Shown: positions 38,852 through 48,805 of the stretch, piece by piece
Position numbering within the stretch: position 1 is the first letter of the stretch
Layout: every line of letters starts with the position of its first letter
Assembly (NCBI RefSeq): GCF_001894805.1
Contig: NZ_BCWX01000001.1
Coordinates: 1,116,001 to 1,180,000 of the forward strand
Source: Rhodococcus globerulus NBRC 14531
Lineage (GTDB): Bacteria; Actinomycetota; Actinomycetes; Mycobacteriales; Mycobacteriaceae
Direction of reading: 5' to 3'
Length of the DNA: 64,000 bases
Program-made: the position numbers and the translations under genes
Notes under the pieces: model-generated
Told to the model about the DNA's origin: nothing
Databases searched by the model: none
Seen by the model: the letters and a program-made list of their open reading frames with translations, nothing else

Positions 38852-39991
38852 GTGCGCGACCTCGTTGAAATCGGAATGGGTCGTACGGCCCGTCGTACCT
38901 ACGAACTGGACGATGTGAACATCGTTCCCTCCCGGCGGACTCGTTCGTCGAAGGAGGTGTCGACGACGTGGCAGATCGACGCGTACAGGTTTGACATTCC
39001 CATCCTCGCTCACCCGACGGACGCGTTGGTCTCGCCGACGTTCGCAATCGAATTGGGCAAGCGCGGCGGGCTCGGCGTCATCAACGGCGAGGGCCTGTGG
39101 GGCCGTCATGCCGATGTCGAGGCCAAGCTGGCTCGTCTTGTCGAGATCGCCGAAACCGACGGTGGCGTCGACGCCGCGATCCGCTACCTGCAGGAACTGC
39201 ATGCGGCGCCGTTGCAGGCGGAATTGCTGGCAGCAGCGGTCGCACAGGTTCGTGACGCGGGGGTCACGACGGCGGTTCGCGTCAGCCCGCAGAATGCGCG
39301 GGCCCTGACGCCGGCACTGGTCAAGGCCGGAATCGACCTGCTGGTCGTTCACGGCACGATCATCTCCGCCGAGCATGTCGTGCGCACGGAGGAAGAGCCG
39401 CTCAACCTCAAGACGTTCATCTCCGAGCTCGACGTTCCGGTTATCGCCGGTGGTGTGAGTGACCACCGCACGGCGCTGCACTTGATGCGGACCGGTGCGG
39501 CGGGCGTCATCGTCGGCTACGGATCTTCCGAGGGTGCAACCACGACGGGTGAGGTTCTGGGTATCGGGGTGCCGATGGCTACCGCTATCGCCGATGCCGC
39601 TGCGGCTCGCCGCGACTACCTCGACGAGACGGGTGGGCGTTACGTCCACGTCATCGCCGACGGTGACATCGCTACGTCTGGTGACCTGGCAAAGGCGATC
39701 GCGTGCGGCGCGGACGCTGCTGTTCTCGGCACGCCGTTGGCTGTGTCGGCTGAAGCTGCAGGCGGCGGTTGGTACTGGCCGTCCGCTGCTGCGCACCCTT
39801 CGGTTCCTCGTGGCGCGCTCCTTCCGGTTTCCTACGGCGAGCGGCCTTCGCTGGACAAGGTTCTGGCCGGGCCGTCCGACGATCCGTACGGTTCGCTGAA
39901 CTTCGTCGGCGGTTTGCGTCGTTCCATGGCAAAGGCCGGCTACTCCACTCTCAAGGAGTTCCAGAAGGTCGGACTGACAGTCCGCGCCTGA
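38852..39991 (+). CDS. guaB3: GuaB3-family IMP dehydrogenase-related protein
   Basis: This 379-residue TIM-barrel paralogue of IMPDH lacks the CBS domains. It begins EIGMGRTARRTYELDDVNIVPSRRT, as GuaB3 proteins do. In the segment equivalent to the GuaB catalytic loop it reads GSSEGATTTGEVLGIGVP, so the nucleophilic Cys position aligns with Thr. The only Cys in the protein is in AIACGADAAV near the C-terminal third. True IMPDH activity is therefore doubtful for this copy. It is cotranscribed with guaB and closed by a terminator. Confidence 0.92.
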   Translation: MRDLVEIGMGRTARRTYELDDVNIVPSRRTRSSKEVSTTWQIDAYRFDIPILAHPTDALVSPTFAIELGKRGGLGVINGEGLWGRHADVEAKLARLVEIAETDGGVDAAIRYLQELHAAPLQAELLAAAVAQVRDAGVTTAVRVSPQNARALTPALVKAGIDLLVVHGTIISAEHVVRTEEEPLNLKTFISELDVPVIAGGVSDHRTALHLMRTGAAGVIVGYGSSEGATTTGEVLGIGVPMATAIADAAAARRDYLDETGGRYVHVIADGDIATSGDLAKAIACGADAAVLGTPLAVSAEAAGGGWYWPSAAAHPSVPRGALLPVSYGERPSLDKVLAGPSDDPYGSLNFVGGLRRSMAKAGYSTLKEFQKVGLTVRA

Positions 39992-40002
39992 TTTGTCTGC
40001 AT

Positions 40003-40040
40003 CTGTGGCCCTGGCTTCCTATGGGAAGTCAGGGCCACAG
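40003..40040 (+). terminator. Terminator of guaB-guaB3
   Basis: A 17-bp stem (CTGTGGCCCTGGCTTCC with one G-U pair) and a 4-base loop, 11 bases after the guaB3 stop. No U-tract follows. Confidence 0.75.
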
Positions 40041-40167
40041 GTCTATGTTCAGGACTTTCGCGCGTTGGTGATACTTATGGTTACGCTTAGGGCACCCTTG
40101 TGGTGGCAGTCACAGCATTCGGGTGCATACTGACGGGTAACTACGTTTTCACGGTGGAGGTGTCCTG

Positions 40168-41910
40168 ATGGGCAAGCAACGCGCGACGGATTACGACGTC
40201 CTGATTGTCGGATCCGGATTCGGCGGAAGCGTGAGCGCGCTTCGCCTTGTGGAGAAGGGCTACAAGGTAGGTGTCATCGAAGCGGGCCGACGGTACGCCG
40301 ATGCAGAGTTCGCGAAGACGAGCTGGGATCTGAAGAAGTTCTTGTGGGCGCCCAAGCTGGGTTGCTTCGGTATTCAGCGGGTTCACCTGCTGCGCGACTG
40401 CTTGATTCTGGCCGGCGCGGGAGTGGGCGGTGGTTCGCTGAACTACGCGAACACGCTCTACCAGCCGCCGGAGCCGTTCTTCCAGGACAAGCAGTGGGCG
40501 CACATCACCGATTGGCGCAGCGAGCTCACTCCCTACTACGAGCAGGCGCAGAAGATGCTCGGTGTTGTGCGGAACCCACACATGACGCCGGCCGACGAGA
40601 TCATGAAGTCGGTCGCAGACGACATGGGCGTCGGGGACACCTTCATTCAGACGCCGGTCGGGGTGTACTTCGGTGAGCCGGGCAAGAAAGCCGCCGACCC
40701 GTACTTCGGTGGTGTCGGTCCCGAGCGCACCGGGTGCATCGAGTGTGGCGAGTGCATGACCGGCTGCCGCCACGGCGCCAAGAACACGCTCCTCAAGAAC
40801 TACCTCGGCTTGGCCGAGACCGCGGGCGCCGACATCATTCCCATGACCACCGTCTCGGGACTTCGCGAGCACCATGACGGCACGTGGGATGTGTTCACCG
40901 AGCGCACCGGTGCATACGCGCGCAAGAACCGTCGGACGTACACCGCCGCTCATGTGATTCTCGCGGCCGGAACCTGGGGAACGCAGCACTTGTTGTTCGA
41001 CATGAAGGACACCGGAGCGCTACCAAAGCTGTCCGGCACACTGGGCGAACTCACGCGCACCAACTCCGAATCCATTGTCGGCGCAGGCAAATACAAGGTC
41101 GATCCCAATCTCGATCTCACGCACGGAGTTGCGATCACGTCGTCGTTCCACCCCAGCGAGGACACGCATATCGAGCCGGTTCGCTACGGCAAGGGTTCCA
41201 ATGCGATGGGCCTGCTGCAGACTCTGATGACCGACGGCGGTGGAGACAAGCCACGGTGGGTCAAGTTCCTCGGTGTGGTCGCGAAGAATCCGTATCAGAT
41301 GCTGCGCATGCTCACGGTCAAGGACTGGAGCGAGCGAACCATCATCGCCCTGGTCATGCAGAACCTCGACAACTCCATCACCACGTACACGAAGAAAGGC
41401 CTGTTCGGCCGTCGCAAGGTCACCAGCAAGCAGGGCCACGGTCAGCCGAATCCGACGTGGATCCCCGAGGGCAACGACGCGACGCGTCGGGTTGCCGAGA
41501 AGATCGACGGCGTTGCCGGTGGCACGTGGGGCGAGATCTTCAACGTCCCGCTGACAGCGCACTTCCTCGGCGGTTGCGCTATCGCCGAGGACGCTGACCG
41601 CGGCGTGATCGATCCGTATCACCGCGTCTTCGGCTATCCGACGCTCAGCGTCGTCGACGGTGCCGCGGTGTCCGCGAACCTCGGCGTGAACCCGTCGCTG
41701 ACCATCGCGGCGCAGGCTGAGCGTGCGGCGTCGCTGTGGCCGAACAAGGGGGAGGCAGACCTTCGTCCAGCTCAGGGCAGTGGCTACGAGCGGTTGACTC
41801 CGATCGCCCCCAAGTCGCCGGTGGTACCGGCGTCGGCACCGGCGGCACTGGTTCTTCCGATTGTGAAGATCACGGGCGGAAAGAAGACGGCAGCGCCCGG
41901 AGTGGCATAA
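40168..41910 (+). CDS. choD: GMC-family cholesterol oxidase/dehydrogenase ChoD
   Basis: This 580-residue FAD enzyme has N-terminal dinucleotide motif VLIVGSGFGGSVSALRL and a GMC substrate region with LAGAGVGGGSLNYAN. C-terminal FAD contacts are HFLGGCAIA and VDGAAVSANLGVNPSLTIAAQAER. At 190-200 it carries four Cys in the order C-x2-C-x2-C-x3-C (GCIECGECMTGCRHG), a ferredoxin-like spacing. It corresponds to Rv3409c, annotated as cholesterol oxidase. The motif suggests electrons may leave to a carrier rather than to O2. There is no export signal. Strong RBS GGAGGTG. Confidence 0.88.
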   Translation: MGKQRATDYDVLIVGSGFGGSVSALRLVEKGYKVGVIEAGRRYADAEFAKTSWDLKKFLWAPKLGCFGIQRVHLLRDCLILAGAGVGGGSLNYANTLYQPPEPFFQDKQWAHITDWRSELTPYYEQAQKMLGVVRNPHMTPADEIMKSVADDMGVGDTFIQTPVGVYFGEPGKKAADPYFGGVGPERTGCIECGECMTGCRHGAKNTLLKNYLGLAETAGADIIPMTTVSGLREHHDGTWDVFTERTGAYARKNRRTYTAAHVILAAGTWGTQHLLFDMKDTGALPKLSGTLGELTRTNSESIVGAGKYKVDPNLDLTHGVAITSSFHPSEDTHIEPVRYGKGSNAMGLLQTLMTDGGGDKPRWVKFLGVVAKNPYQMLRMLTVKDWSERTIIALVMQNLDNSITTYTKKGLFGRRKVTSKQGHGQPNPTWIPEGNDATRRVAEKIDGVAGGTWGEIFNVPLTAHFLGGCAIAEDADRGVIDPYHRVFGYPTLSVVDGAAVSANLGVNPSLTIAAQAERAASLWPNKGEADLRPAQGSGYERLTPIAPKSPVVPASAPAALVLPIVKITGGKKTAAPGVA

Positions 41911-41940
41911 CACTGTGGCGTAGCGAGGTGATCTTCGTCG

Positions 41941-41976
41941 CCCCCGGACTCTCGTATGCTGCGCAGAGTCCGGGGG
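41941..41976 (+). terminator. Terminator after choD
   Basis: Perfect 12-bp stem (CCCCCGGACTCT with its complement) and 12-base loop, 30 bases after choD. guaA begins only 39 bases later, so its promoter must lie very close to its start. Confidence 0.75.
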
Positions 41977-42014
41977 TGCGCAGGTTCGCTAGCTGGGGCG
42001 ATTAGACTGCACGT

Positions 42015-43586
<1,572 letters not shown>

Positions 43587-43593
43587 GCTGATT

Positions 43594-43639
43594 ACTGTGC
43601 GCCTTCATCAACCGACCGCGGTTGATGAAGGAGCACAGT
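43594..43639. terminator. Palindromic terminator between guaA and a small membrane-protein gene
   Basis: A 20-base arm (ACTGTGCGCCTTCATCAACC) pairs with its complement with a single mismatch, loop 6 bases. It serves convergent guaA and the 78-residue gene. It resembles the hairpin at 32189. Confidence 0.85.
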
Positions 43640-43656
43640 GTTATTTGTGGTTCGAG

Positions 43657-43893
43657 CTATTTGCGGTTCGGCAGAATCACCAGCAGTAGGCCGGCGATGA
43701 CTGCTGCTCCCACGAACAGCCACCGGAATTGAATGTCTGCTGCCGGGGCAAGGGAGAAGGGTCCGAGTAGTGCCCATCCGCTGACCAGGAATGCCGCGAT
43801 TCCCGCGATCAGCAGAAGTGCGGACGGGCGCTTGGACTTCGGGGTTTCCTCGTGTTCTTCGGTGCTGGTACCAATGTCGTCGTAGTCGCTCAT
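43657..43893 (-). CDS. Small two-helix membrane protein
   Basis: This 78-residue protein has an acidic N-terminal tail (about 1-22) and two TM helices (LLLIAGIAAFLVSGWALLG and WLFVGAAVIAGLLLVIL). No domain is recognised. Its ATG overlaps the stop of the upstream PspC gene by one base (TAATG), so it is the second gene of that operon and possibly a small partner of the PspC protein. Confidence 0.75.
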   Translation of the reverse strand: MSDYDDIGTSTEEHEETPKSKRPSALLLIAGIAAFLVSGWALLGPFSLAPAADIQFRWLFVGAAVIAGLLLVILPNRK

Positions 43894-45221
43894 TACTGGT
43901 GTACCTCCAAGGCTCCGAATGTGGCTTTGGCGTTGATCGTCACGGTGGGGGCATCAGGTCCGGCCGCTGCGCCGGCGTGGACTCCACCGTCGAGGCAACG
44001 GGATCCGTCACCCATCACGACTGTGCAGTCGTTCTGTGCCTTGACCGTCGGCGGCAGCAATACCTTGAACTCGCCGAATGCCGCCGAGACGTCGATGGTC
44101 TTGTCCTCGGTGAACGTGAGCTCGCTCAGATCCAGTGTGAAGCTGCCGAAGCCGCCGGAGTATGAGGACTGAATCTCGGACACGCTGGCCGGTGTCCACT
44201 TCTGCTCACCTGACGCGTCGAACTCGAGCGGGTAAACCAGCGACGCGAGGATCACGAAGCCGACGAGCGGTCCGGTGACGATCAGCAGCCCGTATCCCTT
44301 GCGGAAGAACGCCCCGAAGATCAATCCGAGTGCGATCACGGCAAGTCCGACTGCCCCGACACGGCCGGGGGTGAACCAGTCGTTGCCGGTTGCTGCGCCT
44401 GCGGCACCGACTGCGGTGGCGGCGATGATCGCCAGGCCCAGGACGGTCAGGGTCCAGCGGGAGCGTCGACGGCGAGGCGGAAGCGGTAGCAGGGGAGGGT
44501 TCTTGGTCACGGGGTCGGGGAGATCCCAGGCGAAGGGAGCAACGCCGAGCGGGTCCCACGCGGGCGGCGTGATGGCGGGCTCGCTCTTCGAAAGATCAAC
44601 TGCTGGTGCCGATTCCGATGACGAAGTTGCTGCGGCTGGATCCGTGGGAACGTAGCTGTCAGGAAGCTTGGTGTACGGCGTGTACGTCGGCGGCTGGTTC
44701 GGGGCGAAATATCCCGGGGTGAATGGTCCCGGGGTGAATCCTGTTCCGGGATAGACCGTTCCGGCGCCGATGTGCTGCGTGGACGACGGTGGCAGCACCG
44801 GTGGGACAGGTTGGCGTTGGTAGAGCAGCCACAGGCCGCCGAGCATCAGCATGACGCCGATCAGTCCGGAACCGCCCTGGCCGGCGCCGAGCGGACCGAT
44901 CGTAGTCGCGGCGATAGCAAGGGCTACCACCAGGACGATGGTTTTGGTGTGCTTGTCCGAGCGGTGGCGACGACCCGGCGCCGCTGCGGTTTGGCCGATG
45001 TCGGCGCGCGGGAAAGTCAGCCAGGCCACGACGTACAGCAAGATTCCCGAGCCGCCGAAGATGGTGGAGATGACAAAGGCAACGCGCACGAGGATCGGGT
45101 CGACACCGTATCGGTATCCGATTCCTGCGCATACGCCGGCAACGTGACCCTGGTCCGGTAGACGCACGGGGCGGGTCCGCCACAGATCGTTGATCTGTTC
45201 CTGGAAGGTCGGATTACTCAT
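43893..45221 (-). CDS. PspC-domain multipass membrane protein, EsrI-like stress regulator
   Basis: This 442-residue protein starts with a PspC domain (about 15-75: VRLPDQGHVAGVCAGIGYRYGVDPILVRVAF, then a TM helix). More TM helices, a long Pro-rich linker (about 155-270), further TM helices and a C-terminal beta-rich domain like those of LiaF/DUF2154 proteins (LDLSELTFTEDKTIDVSAAFGEFKVLLP) follow. The order of genes next to guaA and the divergent PspC kinase match the Corynebacterium glutamicum EsrISR system, in which EsrI restrains the kinase. Start at ATG 45221; the longer open frame upstream runs into the divergent promoter. Confidence 0.85.
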   Translation of the reverse strand: MSNPTFQEQINDLWRTRPVRLPDQGHVAGVCAGIGYRYGVDPILVRVAFVISTIFGGSGILLYVVAWLTFPRADIGQTAAAPGRRHRSDKHTKTIVLVVALAIAATTIGPLGAGQGGSGLIGVMLMLGGLWLLYQRQPVPPVLPPSSTQHIGAGTVYPGTGFTPGPFTPGYFAPNQPPTYTPYTKLPDSYVPTDPAAATSSSESAPAVDLSKSEPAITPPAWDPLGVAPFAWDLPDPVTKNPPLLPLPPRRRRSRWTLTVLGLAIIAATAVGAAGAATGNDWFTPGRVGAVGLAVIALGLIFGAFFRKGYGLLIVTGPLVGFVILASLVYPLEFDASGEQKWTPASVSEIQSSYSGGFGSFTLDLSELTFTEDKTIDVSAAFGEFKVLLPPTVKAQNDCTVVMGDGSRCLDGGVHAGAAAGPDAPTVTINAKATFGALEVHQ

Positions 45222-45255
45222 GGCTCCATCGTGGTGTGTTCGAGGGTGTTGCCGC

Positions 45256-45315
45256 ATCAGGGGTGAACCCTGATCTTTGGCGCGCTCCTGGCCTGACTTC
45301 AGGGTTGGACCCTGA
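45256..45315. promoter_or_regulatory. Twin inverted-repeat operators between the PspC genes
   Basis: TCAGGG-N5-CCCTGA occurs at 45257-45273 and again at 45299-45315. The repeats are 42 bases apart, four helical turns, in the divergent promoter region. The likely ligand is the LuxR-type regulator encoded downstream, giving autoregulation of both arms. Confidence 0.65.
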
Positions 45316-45350
45316 TGTGCTCGAGCAGGGTTCGTGCCAGTATCGACTAT

Positions 45351-46646
45351 GTGCAATCTGTGTCTGATCCCGCGCTCGTGAGTGCGCCGCTGCCGATACG
45401 AAAGTTGGAGCGGCGCTCCGGCGGTCGAATTGTGGGTGGTGTTGCCGGCGGTATCGCGGATCACCTTGGTATCGACGCGCTGAAGGTCCGTGTCGCGTTT
45501 GCGATTCTGGCTGCGATGGCCGGTGCGGGCATCGTCGCGTACGGAATTCTCTGGGTTTTCGTGTCGGCGGGTACCGACACCGAGAAGCCGAGCGCGGCAG
45601 AGCGACAGCGTGCTTACGGTCTGGCCGTTCTCGGTCTGGGCGGCGCGGCGGCGTTGTCGTGGTTGTTCAGCGGCACGGCGGGTTCTGTACTGGCGCCGTT
45701 TTTTGTTGTTGCGGTCGGTGCGGCACTGGTGTGGCGGGAGTTCGATTCCGAAGGCCCTCGTACCGTCATCGGGTTGCCGGCGCGGCCGACCGTCCTGACG
45801 TGGACGCGCGTGGTGGGCGGCGCATCGATGATCGTGCTGGGGTTGGCGGTCGTGGTGTTGGCGCAAGTCGACATCGACGCGTTGCGGTCGTCGTTGTTGG
45901 CCGTCGTCGTGACGTTGATCGGCGCCGGTTTGCTGACGGTTCCGTTGTGGTTGCGGATGTGGCGGGCGCTCGGGGCTGAGCGGGCCGCTCGAATTCGCAA
46001 CGACGAGCGTGAAGAGATCGCGTCACACCTGCATGATTCGGTGTTGCAGACGTTGGCGTTGATCCAGAAGCAGTCCGACAATCCGGTGGAAGTGGCGCGG
46101 CTTGCCCGTGGGCAGGAGCGCGAGCTTCGGAAGTGGTTGTTCAGTGGTGGCGAGATCGACCACACGAGCCTGACCGAAGGGCTCAAGATCATCGCGGGTG
46201 AGGTGGAGGATCAGCACGGTGTGACGGTGCGTCCGGTGACGGTGGGTGACGTGCAGTTGGACGGCGAGGACGGTCTGTCGAAGGAAGCGTTCACCGCACT
46301 TCTCGGCGCTACGCGTGAGGCTCTGGTCAACGCAGCGAAGCACTCCGGCGAGAAGGAGATCAACCTGTTTGCCGAGGTGGAAGGTGATCAGGTGAGTATC
46401 TTCGTTCGAGATCGCGGTGTCGGATTCGACGTCGACGCGGTACCAGAGGACCGTCAAGGTCTGGCCAAGTCGATTCGCGGCCGGATCGAGCGTCGTGGTG
46501 GCCGCGTCGTGGTTCGCTCCACCATCGGCAAGGGGACGGAAATCCGGGTACACATGCCGCTCGGGGGCAAGACGAGCACCGACTCTGACTTACAGTGGGA
46601 CGAGCCCGCCGACCTTGTCGACAACCCGGAGGAAGCGCCCCAGTGA
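45351..46646 (+). CDS. PspC-domain sensor histidine kinase, EsrS-like
   Basis: This protein of about 431 residues begins with a PspC domain (RRSGGRIVGGVAGGIADHLGIDALKVRVAF, then a TM helix). Several TM helices, a HisKA_3 dimerisation helix with H228 (IASHLHDSVLQTLALIQ) and a HATPase domain (TREALVNAAKHSG; DRGVGFD; GRIERRGGRVVVRS) follow. The PspC domain shared with the divergent gene suggests direct contact between the two membrane proteins. GTG at 45351 is used; another GTG at 45360 is possible. The stop overlaps the regulator gene. Confidence 0.9.
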   Translation: MQSVSDPALVSAPLPIRKLERRSGGRIVGGVAGGIADHLGIDALKVRVAFAILAAMAGAGIVAYGILWVFVSAGTDTEKPSAAERQRAYGLAVLGLGGAAALSWLFSGTAGSVLAPFFVVAVGAALVWREFDSEGPRTVIGLPARPTVLTWTRVVGGASMIVLGLAVVVLAQVDIDALRSSLLAVVVTLIGAGLLTVPLWLRMWRALGAERAARIRNDEREEIASHLHDSVLQTLALIQKQSDNPVEVARLARGQERELRKWLFSGGEIDHTSLTEGLKIIAGEVEDQHGVTVRPVTVGDVQLDGEDGLSKEAFTALLGATREALVNAAKHSGEKEINLFAEVEGDQVSIFVRDRGVGFDVDAVPEDRQGLAKSIRGRIERRGGRVVVRSTIGKGTEIRVHMPLGGKTSTDSDLQWDEPADLVDNPEEAPQ

Positions 46647-47302
46647 CAGTTTTGCCCACACCCCCGTATCGCGTATTCCTTGTCGACGATCACGGGGTGT
46701 TCCGCTCCGGGGTTCGGGCCGAATTGTCCCGTGAAGACGACATGGAGATTGTTGGTGAGGCCGGCGGGGTGGCCGAAGCGATCGCCGGGATCAACTCCAC
46801 GAAACCCCACGTGGTCCTGCTCGACGTACACATGCCGGACGGCGGCGGAGTGGCTGTGCTGCGCGGGATAGATTCCGGTCCGGTGTGCTTGGCACTCAGC
46901 GTTTCCGATGCGGCTGAGGACGTCATCGCGGTAATCCGGGCGGGTGCTCGGGGCTACGTCACCAAGACGATTTCGGGTGCCGAACTGGCCGACGGTGTCC
47001 GCCGGGTCGCAGGCGGCGACGCCGTCTTCGGGCCCAGGCTGGCGGGTTTTGTGCTCGACTCCTTCACCGGTCGATCCGCGGCACCGGAACCACAACTCGA
47101 TCCGGAACTCGATTCACTGACTCCCCGTGAACTCGAAGTCCTGCGGTTGCTCGCGCGGGGGTACACCTACCGCGAGATTGCGGAGGAGCTGGTGATCTCC
47201 GTGAAAACCGTCGAGACGCATGCGTCCAATGTCCTGCGAAAGACTCAGCAGTCCAACCGCAATGCGCTGACACGCTGGGCTCATCGCCGCCAGATCGACT
47301 GA
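46643..47302 (+). CDS. NarL/LuxR-family response regulator, EsrR-like
   Basis: This 219-residue regulator has a receiver domain with phosphoacceptor D61 (VVLLDVHMPDG), acidic pocket VDDH and conserved Lys in GYVTKTISG. It also has a LuxR HTH domain (LTPRELEVLRLLARGYTYREIAEELVISVKTVETHASNVLRK). GTGA overlap with the kinase gene gives 1:1 coupling. It is the obvious candidate for binding the two inverted repeats at 45257 and 45299. Confidence 0.93.
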   Translation: MTVLPTPPYRVFLVDDHGVFRSGVRAELSREDDMEIVGEAGGVAEAIAGINSTKPHVVLLDVHMPDGGGVAVLRGIDSGPVCLALSVSDAAEDVIAVIRAGARGYVTKTISGAELADGVRRVAGGDAVFGPRLAGFVLDSFTGRSAAPEPQLDPELDSLTPRELEVLRLLARGYTYREIAEELVISVKTVETHASNVLRKTQQSNRNALTRWAHRRQID

Positions 47303-47342
47303 ACTCTTCCGCGAGCGTCCACGAACGCGCACCATGGACCAC

Positions 47343-48797
47343 ATGACAGAACCACTGGCGCTGGCGTCGAGTCGTGGGCGTTGGGTTGTTGCCGCCACGG
47401 TTCTCGGTTCGAGCATGGCTCTTCTCGACGGCACGGTGGTCAACATTGCGCTACCGCACATCGGCGAGGAGTTGGGTTCCGGGGTAGCGGGCCTGCAGTG
47501 GACGCTCAGCGGGTACACGTTGGCTCTGGCGTCGTTGATTCTGCTCGGCGGCGCTCTGGGGGACCGGTGGGGTAGGCGCCGGGTGTTCGTGTGGGGCACG
47601 GTGTGGTTCGCGGTGGCGTCGCTGCTGTGCGGCATTGCTCCCGACATCACATTTTTGGTGGTGGCGCGAATCCTGCAAGGCGTGGGTGCGGCACTGCTGA
47701 CGCCGGGCAGTCTGGCCATCATCTCGGCGTCGTTGCGTGAGGAGGATCGGGGCGCTGCCATCGGTTTGTGGTCTGGACTCGGGGGAGTTGCGGGAGCGAT
47801 AGGTCCGCTGTTCGGTGGCTGGCTCGTGGAGGTCGCCGGGTGGCGGTCGGTGTTCTTCCTGAACTTGCCGTTGGCTGCTCTTGTCGTGTGGGCGAGTGTG
47901 CGGCACGTTCCGGAGAGTCGCGACCCGCATCCTCCGGAACGTCTGGATGTACTCGGATCTGCCTGTGCGGTAGTCGGTCTCGGTGCGTTGACCTACGGGT
48001 TGATCGAGATGAACCTGGTCGCGGGAGTGGTCGGCGCTCTCGTGTTGTGCCTGTTTGTCGTTGTGGAGCGACGGTCGCCGAGTGCGGTGGTGCCGCCGTC
48101 GCTGTTCCGGTCGAGAATGTTTGTCGCCGCCAATCTGGTGACTCTGGCGGTATACGCGGCGCTGGGCGGTGTGTTCTTCCTGCTGGTGCTGCAGTTGCAG
48201 CTGGTCGCGGGCTATTCGCCGGTGGCAGCGGGGGTCGCTACGGTGCCGATCACGGTGGCGCTATTGCTCTTTTCCTCGCGCGCCGGTAGGTACGCGCAGA
48301 TTCACGGACCCCGGTTGCCGATGACCGCCGGGCCGGCAGTGGCTGCAGTGGGATTGGTGTTGATGACGAGGATCGGGGTCGACGCGTCGTACCTCACCGA
48401 CGTGCTACCCGGAGTTCTCGTGTTCGGACTGGGTTTGTCGGTGATGGTCGCGCCGCTGACCGCGGCCGTGTTGGGGTCGGTTCCGGTGGAGCAGTCGGGA
48501 ATTGCGTCGGGTGTGAACAACGCCGTTGCCCGAACCAGTCAGCTCCTGGCTGTTGCCGCGTTGCCGGGAATCGCGGGGATCAACACCGAAGCTCTGGCGG
48601 ATCCGGCGCTGTTCTCCGACGGATTCACGATCGCGATGTACATCTGTGTGGGACTGCTGTTGCTCGGTGCGGCTATCGCGGCCGTACTGATCCGCGCTCC
48701 GGCGGCGCCGCCGATGCCGGAAACGGATTCGGTTGCCTGCAAACCACATTGTGATCTGACGGGGCCTGCGGTACAACCGAGTCGGGCCCAGGATTAG
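47343..48797 (+). CDS. MFS drug transporter, DHA2 (14-TM) family
   Basis: This protein of about 484 residues has fourteen hydrophobic segments. It shows the DHA2 signatures LDGTVVNIALPHIGEEL at the start, GALGDRWGRRRVF in loop 2-3 and RILQGVGAALLTPGSLA in TM4. EmrB/QacA-type exporters use the proton gradient to expel lipophilic drugs. It follows the EsrISR-like regulator by 40 bases and is on the same strand, so read-through control by that system is plausible. The start may be ATG 47334 or 47343. Confidence 0.9.
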   Translation: MTEPLALASSRGRWVVAATVLGSSMALLDGTVVNIALPHIGEELGSGVAGLQWTLSGYTLALASLILLGGALGDRWGRRRVFVWGTVWFAVASLLCGIAPDITFLVVARILQGVGAALLTPGSLAIISASLREEDRGAAIGLWSGLGGVAGAIGPLFGGWLVEVAGWRSVFFLNLPLAALVVWASVRHVPESRDPHPPERLDVLGSACAVVGLGALTYGLIEMNLVAGVVGALVLCLFVVVERRSPSAVVPPSLFRSRMFVAANLVTLAVYAALGGVFFLLVLQLQLVAGYSPVAAGVATVPITVALLLFSSRAGRYAQIHGPRLPMTAGPAVAAVGLVLMTRIGVDASYLTDVLPGVLVFGLGLSVMVAPLTAAVLGSVPVEQSGIASGVNNAVARTSQLLAVAALPGIAGINTEALADPALFSDGFTIAMYICVGLLLLGAAIAAVLIRAPAAPPMPETDSVACKPHCDLTGPAVQPSRAQD

Positions 48798-48805
48798 GCG
48801 CTGGA

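Noticed and set aside
40060..40140. Iron-box (DtxR/IdeR) or KstR-type site upstream of choD
   Set aside because: The sequence TTATGGTTACGCTTAGGGCA only loosely resembles an iron box, and no KstR palindrome could be read.
45222..45866. 215-residue N-terminal extension of the PspC gene
   Set aside because: The extension is low-complexity His/Arg/Thr-rich sequence running over the divergent kinase gene; the PspC domain starts right after the ATG at 45221.
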